Assembly: GCA_946965045.2 (NCBI GenBank)
Contig: OX337231.1
Span: forward strand, 1,302,001 to 1,366,000
DNA: 64,000 nt
DNA from: Epithemia pelagica
Lineage: Eukaryota > Bacillariophyta > Bacillariophyceae > Surirellales > Surirellaceae
Reading direction: 5' to 3'
Shown: positions 50,467 through 59,049 of the stretch, piece after piece
Position numbering within the stretch: the stretch's first letter is position 1
Layout of the letters: each line of letters starts with the position of its first letter
Position numbers and translations under genes: made by a program
The notes under the pieces: generated by a model
Seen by the model: only the letters and a program-made list of their open reading frames with translations
Databases searched by the model: none
Told to the model about the DNA's origin: nothing

Positions 50467-52869
50467 ATGTCCAACAAGATACGAAAAGGGTCACTTGTCT
50501 CCGTTGCACCCAGTGACAAGGGATCGAACGGGGGCGTTGGCTTCGTCCAAAAGCACAAACGAAAAAGAAAGGACAACAGTGACGACGAAGCTGTTACTGT
50601 TGTTGACTCGCAGTCAACAGCACCCGACCAAACCACATTGGTTGACGTCGAGTATACTATCGACAATCGATGCTCCCAGGATGTTTCATCCGATCGTGTC
50701 TCTCACGCCATGCTGGAACCGACAGCTCGTCTCCGCCGTGGAGACCAAACAGCACGCCCCTCCCTTCTTTCAACTCGTCATGATCCCCAACTACAAGCCA
50801 GTTTGATTGCTGTGACAACTGAGGGACCCACGCCTGATGAGTGTACTCTTGTCTCTTCTCCAGGACCCCCAACTTTTTCGACTGCCTTCTTGCTTGATCT
50901 CTGTGGCAACAAGAACAAACAGAATATAGCTTTTGAGATAATTGCAAAGAGATACGAGAAGTGTGATGCTGGTTGGTTGAGAAAGCTTGAGTACGAGACA
51001 AACAAGAGCACGACACTTGATTCCAGGTACAAGCCCAACTTACCATCTGGCCAGAGGCAGCCGTATCTTTCTCCTTCTGAAAAACAACTCGCTTGTATGC
51101 TGCACTTTGCCTTGAACTCTCATGACTATAAAACACGCTATCTTGCACATGCTTGGGGAATCACCTCATGGACTTTACGCAACTGGATGAAGAACTTTCG
51201 CAAAAATCCCTTACCACAGCAACGCAAGACACGAAGTGATAAGGGCTTAACGCTTTTGACCTCAGAGAAGAAACGCCAATCAACTTGGACCACTCGATTT
51301 GTTTTTCTTAAAGACTACAGCGTAAAACATAAAGATTCAACGGCGACTGAAGCTATGGATGCGTGGAAAGCTATCGAGGATGATGAAGAGGCTATAGCTC
51401 CCTTCGAAGCTCTACGAGACGAATGGCTACAACAAGGGGCTTTTCTTCTACCAGAAATTAAACACAGACTACAATTGACTGGTGGTTCTGTCTCATGGGA
51501 AACCATAGCTACCATGGTTGCTGGACCTGGAAACCCTCAACCTATTTCTGCTGGTGCAATCCGACGGTTCTGTATGTCTCTGCCTAAGTCATCGTATAAA
51601 AGCACACGCATCATACCTGCGCTCAATCAAGCAAGCATTGACAGGCGATACTGGTGGAGCATCCAGTTTTCAATATTCTGGAGATCGGCTAAGACATTCA
51701 ATCACGTCCAACTTATCGTGGTTCATATGGATGAAAAATGGTTCTGGTCTATTGTCGTGCGACGAAACAAGAAGTCGATCCCCATGCTAGGAATCGAACC
51801 CGTGATCCATTCAGTCCAGCATAAGAATCACTTGGAGAAGACAATGGCGATTGTTGCTGTGGGATTTGTACCTAAGGACAACGATTGGATGAAAGGTGGC
51901 GATGGATTCACGGTTAGTCTAGTTCGAGCTGGACGCAAGGTCAAAGCGTCACGCAACACATATCGTCGAGTCTACAGGGACGATGGCTCGTTCCACTATC
52001 CAGCACTCCCGGAGAACATACTGCGGAAGAAGGGGGAGTTGTATTTCAAGAGTATGGAAATCACGGGAAGTTCACGAGGAACAGTAAAAGACCCAAAGTT
52101 TTCTCTTCTCCACGATTTTTATAAGGCCAAACATCTACCCAACCTTGATGTGCTAGCAGACCATGTGAGGTCTAGTTGTGGTAATCATTGCCGTGTGGTC
52201 GTTCTAGAGCAGTCGGACAATGCTGGCCCTCACCGTGAGGCAACGCTCAAAGCCTTCCTTGAAGATGAATATGAAAGCCGAGGATGGTACCTTGCCCCAC
52301 AGCCAGCCAACTCCCCCATAACAAATGTATTGGACGATTGCATCTTTCCGGCAATGTCCAAGCACGTTTCGAGGGAACAAGGGATTTCGAATCGGAGTGA
52401 CATATATTCAAACGATGCAATATGGCACTCCGTGCTCAAGTGTTGGCAAGAATTTCCGTCGGATGTGATAGCTCGTGCATTTATTCGTCACCGACAGATT
52501 GTAAACGCCATAGCTGCAGATCATGGTGGCGATCACTTTGTGAAAAAGGACAGTCTACATTGCAATGTACGAAACTGCTGTGTGTCCACCTACAATGAGG
52601 ACGGAGATGCAACTGGTGTGGAGATGCTCACGGTTTATGGGCAGGAGGACAGATTTCCTACTTTACGCTACGATCCTCCAGAAATCACTCAAAGTCTGTT
52701 GCACACAAACTTAAAGCGAATGAGCTCATACCAACTTGAAAAACTGATGGAGTGGATGCCTCAAGATCATGAATGGTTTCCTGATGTCGCTGGTGCCTAT
52801 GGCATCGTGCGTGAGAGAGAGGACGAAGACTTTGAAGATGGAGAAGTAGAAACAGACGAGGAACTTTAG
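50467..52869 (+). CDS. Tc1/mariner-like DDxD transposase
   Basis: 800 codons. A disordered N-terminus is followed by a helix-turn-helix region (about residues 195-260, including LACMLHFALNSHDYKTRYLAHA, shown in part, and WGITSWTLRNWMKNFRK). The DDE/D core has VVHMDEKWFW (Asp 422), LEQSDNAGPHR (Asp 584) and SPITNVLDDCIF (Asp 623 or 624), so the second and third acids are 38 or 39 residues apart, in the range of plant mariner-like DD39D enzymes. The C-terminal region (about 640-800) is acidic at its end. At 800 residues it is more than twice the size of classical mariner transposases, mainly through the N-terminal extension and a loop between the first two acids. Confidence 0.88.
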   Translation: MSNKIRKGSLVSVAPSDKGSNGGVGFVQKHKRKRKDNSDDEAVTVVDSQSTAPDQTTLVDVEYTIDNRCSQDVSSDRVSHAMLEPTARLRRGDQTARPSLLSTRHDPQLQASLIAVTTEGPTPDECTLVSSPGPPTFSTAFLLDLCGNKNKQNIAFEIIAKRYEKCDAGWLRKLEYETNKSTTLDSRYKPNLPSGQRQPYLSPSEKQLACMLHFALNSHDYKTRYLAHAWGITSWTLRNWMKNFRKNPLPQQRKTRSDKGLTLLTSEKKRQSTWTTRFVFLKDYSVKHKDSTATEAMDAWKAIEDDEEAIAPFEALRDEWLQQGAFLLPEIKHRLQLTGGSVSWETIATMVAGPGNPQPISAGAIRRFCMSLPKSSYKSTRIIPALNQASIDRRYWWSIQFSIFWRSAKTFNHVQLIVVHMDEKWFWSIVVRRNKKSIPMLGIEPVIHSVQHKNHLEKTMAIVAVGFVPKDNDWMKGGDGFTVSLVRAGRKVKASRNTYRRVYRDDGSFHYPALPENILRKKGELYFKSMEITGSSRGTVKDPKFSLLHDFYKAKHLPNLDVLADHVRSSCGNHCRVVVLEQSDNAGPHREATLKAFLEDEYESRGWYLAPQPANSPITNVLDDCIFPAMSKHVSREQGISNRSDIYSNDAIWHSVLKCWQEFPSDVIARAFIRHRQIVNAIAADHGGDHFVKKDSLHCNVRNCCVSTYNEDGDATGVEMLTVYGQEDRFPTLRYDPPEITQSLLHTNLKRMSSYQLEKLMEWMPQDHEWFPDVAGAYGIVREREDEDFEDGEVETDEEL

Positions 52870-53664
52870 TTTGATTGTTGCATGTTGTCTTGATTGTCTG
52901 GTTGCATCGAGTTGTCATTGTAGCTGCTTGTTGTGTTGTCCGTTCGTTCGTTCGACAGTACGTAGTTGATTGTTGTGTTGTTGATGTCGCCACTTGTTTT
53001 TCGTTCGTTGGTTCGTTCGTTGGTTCGGCAGCCCGTAGTTGATTGTTGTGTCATCGCCGAGTGTTGTTGCGTTCGTTGTCGCTGTTCTGGAACGAGGCTT
53101 TCATTTGCTGTGTTCGGACCACGCAAAGCCAAGAAGTTGATTGTTGGATGCGGACGGACGATAAGTGAATTGCTGCATTCATTGTCTCCATTAGCGTCGT
53201 CTTCTGATTGTCACTTCCTTCGATGCGGTTGCCGAGATTCTCGTCATGCTTGTGCTTCGGAATCATCCAGTAGATTGCCGTGTGTCCTTGCCGCTGCTCT
53301 CCTACGCCTCATCCATCCATTTCGGAGCTTCCACTGTCGTCCCTCCTTGCAATCTTGGTTCATTCCATCATTATCCGACTCCAATCTGGATCCTCTTGTT
53401 GCTTCCTTCCAACCCAAAAATGGAAGGTCTTCTAAATCTTGCCGTAGCTCCACAGATATCGAGAGTTCATCCCTTCCCGTCCATTCCCTCACGGTACACA
53501 TGAAGATCAAGCTTCCTGGATGGTCGGCGGAGTGTTAGCACCTTTCGTTGGAGGTGCACAGCGGTCTTTATCGGCCATGGTGGTGTTATGCAGTGTAAAA
53601 TGACCGTAGTGTTTTTCCTATGAAGCTAGAATCACTATAGAGAAAACAGTGGGGGCCTGAAAAA
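52870..53664. other. 3' noncoding part of the mariner-type element
   Basis: T/G-rich, with short-period repeats of GTTCGTTGGTTCG and GTTGATTGTTGTGT at 52930-53060. A 190-codon plus-strand frame (52966-53538) is Cys/Ser/Leu-rich, low in information and without a recognisable domain. I treat it as noncoding. Confidence 0.45.
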
Positions 53665-53710
53665 CACGGGCTACTGCGCGAAGAACTTTCGTGCAGTGGA
53701 GCTCGTAGTC

Positions 53711-54159
53711 TTGAGGCCGACCCTTAAGCCTCTACGAAACGAAAGTTGAGAGCTGACATTTCGTTTTGGCGGGATTTTGCTTCCTTACGCGTCTGCGAAA
53801 CGAAAACTAGAACCGCGCCTTGTCCCCCATTCATCCCCCATTCCCCCCCCATTTTCACTTCAATGAATTGAATACTAAAATAATTCTCACAGAATTGTGA
53901 CGTACACAGGACGCACCGACCGTTGGAGCTGAACGCCAGTCGATCAATACTCTTGAGCGTTATGAACAACTTCACATTCATACATTGTCTAAACGCTTTG
54001 CACATCTGGAACGCCTTCTACTTTCGTTGGCCTACGAAAGTTGGCGCCAACTTTCGTAGCCCCGAAAGCTGACACGCAAGAGTACCCGGATATAAGAGGT
54101 AAAATGATGACGTGTCAGCTTTCAACTTTCGTTTCGTAGAGGCTTAAGGGTCAGCCTGA
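53711..54159. mobile_element. MITE-like element C with about 47-bp TIRs
   Basis: Left arm (53711-53757), containing CCCTTAAGCCTCTACGAAAC, and right arm (54113-54159) are inverted copies with only a few mismatches. The interior is noncoding and includes the 28-bp perfect palindrome at 54032-54059. It abuts the mariner-type right TIR with two bases between, so one may have inserted next to the other. Its ends share CGAAAGTT-type words with the mariner TIR, but the arms are otherwise different. Confidence 0.75.
54032..54059. repeat. 28-bp perfect palindrome
   Basis: CTACGAAAGTTGGC followed immediately by its reverse complement, centred on GGCGCC, inside MITE C. Confidence 0.9.
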
Positions 54160-54452
54160 AGCGATATCGCGAATCCCTCGGTATCAGTGTCCACTGCTTA
54201 CAATAGCTGTTTTTTGTCTGTGCCACCTTCACAGGTTCCCCAGTGGACACAGACAGCATTTTTCGCTTTTGATGCAAATAGAAATTATCAAATTGCAAAT
54301 TGGCACGCATGCCCAGCTGAATTTTTCGACGTTTGAAGCGGACGCAAGCCCAACAAGCGTCCCCTGCGTGGATGACGGTTGGTTGTTGCATAATTCGGGG
54401 CAGGCTCACAATTCTCTTTTCTTTTGCCAAAGCACATCGTGTACTTACTAGG

Positions 54453-55060
54453 TAAGGGCTGGGGATACCGATCCATGTACATCTAAGTAGGCTCAGTACA
54501 TTAACCTACGTAGTACTATTTTCATGACTGTAACAAGTGGGGCGGATGGTCTCAAATTGAAAACTTGCTGCCACGAGAAACAATGCAATCCGGAAACCAT
54601 CGCTCGACAATGGTGGAAGCCGTCACCCCCATGGCCATAACTTCCTCAATAATAGAGCTTGACTCGACCGCTTTGACAATAAGATTATCTACTACTAGAG
54701 TGACTATGCTTTCAATACGGTCGAGTCAGCATTGAAAAATGAGTGAGATAGGGCGGTCGTTCGATTTCATCACTGCAGAAAAATGAGCGTAACTTTTCAG
54801 CCAACTTGGCAAATCTTCTGTAATTTGAGACAACAATTTCAAAGGTAAAGGCAAAGGACTTACGGTGGTTGGATGTTTATGCGATGCATGGGTGAATGCA
54901 TGCGGCATCACCGGATCTCGCCGTCATCGTGGAGTGTTTTTGCATTTTTTTGGACTTCCGACCATTTCTGGGGTGACGTGTACTATCGGATTTTATGTAC
55001 TCTACGTAGAAATGTACTGAGCCTACTTAGATGTACATGGATCGGTATCCCCAGCCCTTA
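54453..55060. mobile_element. MITE copy B, inverted relative of copy A, 608 bp
   Basis: TIRs TA-AGGGCTGGGGATACC... (54453-54500) and 55013-55060 are perfect inverted repeats over 48 bp, bounded by TA. The interior is the reverse complement of much of copy A (for example the GAGTGACTATGCTTTCAA and GTGGAGTGTTTTTGCAT blocks), with about 80 bp extra. No gene inside. Confidence 0.88.
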
Positions 55061-56547
55061 CTTACGAATGTTACTGGCTTTCCAGGTGAGCTTGATCCAT
55101 TGCCAATTGCCATGTTGTCAATTACATCAGTCATGCTCACTGCCACTTGCCACTTTTGTTTGCTCTGCTCGTGTGAGACGCTACTCATCTGTTTAGTCGC
55201 TGGGCAGCTCATTACTTGCCATTGTTCATTCTTGTCGAACAGAAATGACTGGTTTTTGCTGAGCCCCATAACTTTGATTGCATTAAAATACATACTCTAT
55301 ACTCTAGACCTTCTTTTGTTTATTTACTAGTAGTATAACGCCAGTGCTTGTCATCCATGAGACTTTTGAGCCTTCTGAATTCGTTGGAGCTCTGTTCTTT
55401 GTTTTGAGCACGACGATGGCCCTCAGTTTTGCTATGAAAACACAACAGAACAGCTCTCACAAGCTTGTACCGCTCACTTTGAGCACTTTGTGTCGCCTAC
55501 CTAGGAAGGATATGATAATTGGTCAGTAGGGTGTGGCAAGATGGCTTCCAATCTATTTGATGCAAAAACAACATCGTTGAGAAATGATTGAGAATGACGC
55601 TATGATGAGAGACAAGAGAGAATAATCTATCCTATAGAGCATATGACAGTAGCCAAAAAACAATCAAACAACAAACGATTACGACAAGGAAAAGATATTC
55701 CAGTTGACATCTAGCGGCTTGTCATCTACTCTTACAAAATGAGACAAAAGTAAAGGATCATGCAAGAACAATAGGAAAGACAGCTGCAGCAGTGATGCGT
55801 GAGAAAAAGGGAAAAGAGACCACAAGATAAGTAATAAGCAGCAATAGAGAGAAACGGTTCAGTCCAGCATGATCCATCCATTGTTCTCACCTCACCCCCG
55901 TCATGGTCAAGCATTTGGCTCGGTTTTGGGTTTTTGTGACAGGTGTCGAGATGATGATGGATGCCCAAATTTGAATCGTGGTGACCCGGCGAGGACAACC
56001 ACCAACCGTCAACTGTCACTTGCACGCTCAATGTACATCAAAGTTTAAGCGGGATCAAGAAGCGGGATTGGACCACGTCACGGAGCCTGCGCATTGATTG
56101 TGAGCGAAGAGAGAGAGCCGGGCGAGATTCAGAGAACATCGCCGGTACACCGAACAGAAAATAAATGAGGCAGAACAGGCGTGCAATTCGGAAGTCGAAT
56201 TTGAGAAAGTATGTGTATCACATCTACTGCGACAAAACACTTCCAGTTCAATCTCTGAAGTGCTATCATACAAGAACCAAGGACTCGGCCTTTCAAGAGA
56301 CCTGGCTTATATGGAAGCAGACAACAATGCGCCAAAATGAGGTCCCTAGTGGAGCGCAAGCATCGACCAGATCCACTGAGCCAAAGACGCAACAAACAAG
56401 ACAAGAGGGAGAAGGAGCTCTCACTCTTTGGATTTCCTAAGGTTTGACGGCGAAGGCTTGATCACCTTTGGCGTTGTTCTGAGTTCTCTGAAGAGCTGAT
56501 TCTCCAACTTCGGTTTCGCTGCGCTCACCCTCTCTTCCCTCTCGGTC
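55061..56547. other. Noncoding region before the DIRS-like element
   Basis: About 1.5 kb without a supported gene. The last part probably holds the 5' leader or left repeat of the retroelement whose first ORF starts at 56548. No terminal repeat could be paired because the right end is outside the window. Confidence 0.45.
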
Positions 56548-58944
56548 ATGTCTGTTCCTCCGCCTCCTCCTGCTGACAATGAGGATGCTGTCCTCGCTTC
56601 GCTCGTCGCTCAGGCGTCGATTGCCACTCCCTCGGCTATTGGGGCCGCCCGTTCTTCTACGTCGGCTCTAAGGGGGGACCGCGGTCAGATCTCTTTTGCG
56701 GAACCCGCGGAAGACATGATGCAAGCATCGGACTCCACTACTTTCCCATCGTCCACGTCGTCGACCCTCGGTCGTCACCACACGTCGTCAAGTAAGTTTG
56801 GAGTGGTTGTTCTACGTACAAGTGAATGCGCCGAAAAGTTGTTGTGTTTGGGCCTCAAACGAGGCGGTAGCACCTTTTGCATTGACCCCAAGTGCGCGAA
56901 AGCCGGGGACCATGGAACTGGACTGCCCGCCTACGATTTGGGGCCCAATGGAGGACTGTTTATTGCCAAGAACTCAGCCTCCGCTTTCTGTACCCCCGTG
57001 GTACCTCTAGAAGACATTTCTCAGACCACCCTTGAAGAAATTCAGGGCGAGAAACATTCTATGGAAGACTGGACGAAGAAATTCGTCGCTCTCAAACGCT
57101 TAAAACAAGTCACAAACGAAGGAAACCTAGAAGCAAGCCTCAAGGAAACGGAAAACAAGATCTCAAGCATGAAGGATTTACGCACTCCGTTTACTTTACA
57201 GAGATCCAAGTCGAAGACCACTTCTTTTCTAGTTCAGAACTTTTCCCCACACCACAAGATCTTATCTGGCGAACTAAAGGAAGTTGTCCGCCAGATTTCG
57301 TCTGATTCGACCCTCATCCCCACCACCATCCGTGAGATCGAGGACTCAGTCACAGAAGCAGGTGACATCATTCGAGCTCTTTTCTTGGAACAAGAGGAGA
57401 TGGCGAGGGAAACAGGAGATGCGGTAGAAGGTCTCGGAGTCAAATTCGACCAACTCTCTATGGAAATTGGACCCCGCGAAGAATTGCCAGAAGAATACCA
57501 AGCTCCCACCCTCTGGGGGATCATTTCTTCTATGATCAGGAGCATCCAGGAAACATCACCGTCGACAGCTGAAGCAAGCCAACAAGCAATGGACAGTCGA
57601 CTTGCTGGGGTGGAATCGTCGATTGGAACCTTCTTCTCACGTGTTCAAGCTGAGATGTCATCCAAGCTCTCAGCCGCTCAAATCGAATCTCGAAATGGTG
57701 TGGACAAGCTCCGTTCTCAGTTTGTCAAAGGTTTTGAGGGTCTGATCGGTAGGATGTCGGCCCTTGAATCTAATTCCTCCACAGCAGAAAAGCTTTTGGA
57801 ACTGGAAAGTAAATTGCAAGCTCACGACATGGCATTGAATCGGGTTGCAACTCGAACCGCGTTTGCCACTGGATCTTCTAGCATCCCAGCGCCTGACTTT
57901 TCGAAAGATCCAAAATTCATGGCGATGGAAGCTGAGATTGCACATCTTCAAACCATCGTCAAGGATGCAAACACTGCGATGCAACGTCTCCAAAGCAAAG
58001 TGGATACATCTGCTATCAAGTTCGGGAGTCTTGGCGTGGCGTCGGTCGACGACTGCAAAGCCTGGGTGGCCCTCAAGTTTGGATCCCAAGCCTATGGACT
58101 TTTGTTTGATCTCAATCTTGTCTTGGAATGGTGTGCTCCTCAAGAAAACGGTGACGTTCTCTCCATGCTCACGACCATGGAGAAACGTCACAAGATGCAG
58201 ATTGCAACCACGAATGAAGCTAGAGCCATCTACTCCATGAAGAACGAATTCCCCCAGTTGTTATACAAAGACTTCCCTGGTACGGGTCGTGACCCCTCCT
58301 TTCTTACAGCAATGAAGGAGTTTGCGGACTGGGAGGCTCCGGAAACAGGAGTGCGCGATAGAATCCTCAATCGTTTGGGCAACATGAACTCGATGTTTGG
58401 GGAGCAGATTGCAACTACCATGTCTGCTGAACCTGAGGCGCGGGCTTTAGCCCTGTCGATGCTATCTGTTTCGGTCGGTTGTTGTCGCGAACTTGTGACT
58501 TACTTTGACGAGACCATGAATGAACTCACTATCAAGTCGAAGTTTACTACCCGTAAGGCTTTTAGCCTTGTCACGCAAGTTGTCCGCCGCTTCTTCATGG
58601 ATTTGTACAAGGTGCGGGCTCAGGTTTACTCCTCCTTGTCCACCACCGACAGTGCGGGGCAGTGTGCATGGATCCTCTATGGGGTTCTACGCACGCATGA
58701 CGTCATGACCGAATACGTCAAAGCCCGTTTCAAAAATCACCCGTCGGTTTCTAGCGAATACATTCGCTTTTTATCTACTAATTCGGGATTCGAATCTTTG
58801 AAGACACTAGAGGATCAAGTTGAAAGTTTGAAGAAAACGTCCTGTCAGTTAGTGAAAGATGTAACAGCCGCCAAGAAGGCATCTGACACTGCTAGCAGCT
58901 CTATCGACACCGTAAAGAAGGATGTGTCTGAACTCAAGAAGTAA
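56548..58944 (+). CDS. ORF1 (gag-like) of the DIRS-like element
   Basis: 798 codons from ATGTCTGTTCC. Residues about 1-80 are Pro/Ser/Thr-rich. A short Cys motif follows (LLCLGLKRGGSTFCIDPKC, about 98-120). Several coiled-coil segments lie at about 165-205, 230-300, 390-480 and the C-terminal 45 residues, and a largely helical globular block (about 500-745) begins SVDDCKAWVALKFGS. There is no zinc knuckle and no enzymatic motif. Position and coiled-coil content suggest a structural protein that assembles with element RNA, by analogy with other YR elements. ORF1 and the following ORF are in the same frame but separated by 105 bases with further stops. Confidence 0.7.
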   Translation: MSVPPPPPADNEDAVLASLVAQASIATPSAIGAARSSTSALRGDRGQISFAEPAEDMMQASDSTTFPSSTSSTLGRHHTSSSKFGVVVLRTSECAEKLLCLGLKRGGSTFCIDPKCAKAGDHGTGLPAYDLGPNGGLFIAKNSASAFCTPVVPLEDISQTTLEEIQGEKHSMEDWTKKFVALKRLKQVTNEGNLEASLKETENKISSMKDLRTPFTLQRSKSKTTSFLVQNFSPHHKILSGELKEVVRQISSDSTLIPTTIREIEDSVTEAGDIIRALFLEQEEMARETGDAVEGLGVKFDQLSMEIGPREELPEEYQAPTLWGIISSMIRSIQETSPSTAEASQQAMDSRLAGVESSIGTFFSRVQAEMSSKLSAAQIESRNGVDKLRSQFVKGFEGLIGRMSALESNSSTAEKLLELESKLQAHDMALNRVATRTAFATGSSSIPAPDFSKDPKFMAMEAEIAHLQTIVKDANTAMQRLQSKVDTSAIKFGSLGVASVDDCKAWVALKFGSQAYGLLFDLNLVLEWCAPQENGDVLSMLTTMEKRHKMQIATTNEARAIYSMKNEFPQLLYKDFPGTGRDPSFLTAMKEFADWEAPETGVRDRILNRLGNMNSMFGEQIATTMSAEPEARALALSMLSVSVGCCRELVTYFDETMNELTIKSKFTTRKAFSLVTQVVRRFFMDLYKVRAQVYSSLSTTDSAGQCAWILYGVLRTHDVMTEYVKARFKNHPSVSSEYIRFLSTNSGFESLKTLEDQVESLKKTSCQLVKDVTAAKKASDTASSSIDTVKKDVSELKK

Positions 58945-58992
58945 GCCCAGCGCCGCAATGGACAAAGTGGTGACAAAAAGTGACGGTGTGCC

Positions 58993-59042
58993 GCGTCTAA
59001 ACTAGATGATGATGTTTCATGTGACCCATCTGGTTTAGACGC
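58993..59042 (+). promoter_or_regulatory. Hairpin between ORF1 and ORF2 of the DIRS-like element
   Basis: Stem GCGTCTAAACTAGATG (58993-59008) pairs with CATCTGGTTTAGACGC (59027-59042), giving 16 positions with one U-G pair in RNA and an 18-base loop. It ends eight bases before the downstream ATG (59050). It could govern reinitiation or internal start of the polyprotein. Confidence 0.6.
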
Positions 59043-59049
59043 AGGTAGT

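Larger units (their letters stand above)
50060..53708 (+). mobile_element. Tc1/mariner-superfamily DNA transposon with 44-bp perfect TIRs
   Basis: Left TIR 50060-50103 (CTACGAGCTCCACTGCACGA...) and right TIR 53665-53708 are exact reverse complements over 44 bp. The duplicated TA target may be the TA one base inside each end (CTACGAG / CTCGTAG). One transposase gene (50467-52869) lies inside, followed by about 800 bp of noncoding sequence with TTGTTCGTTGGTTCG-type repeats. Perfect TIRs indicate a young copy. Confidence 0.92.

Noticed and set aside
51770-51820. tRNA-like B-box (reverse complement of GGGTTCGATTCC) near 51788-51800
   Set aside because: It lies inside the conserved transposase frame (coding PMLGIEPVIHS), and no cloverleaf with acceptor and anticodon stems can be drawn around it.
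52966-53538. 190-codon frame in the mariner 3' region
   Set aside because: Cys/Ser/Leu-rich low-information sequence beside GTTCG repeats; no domain.
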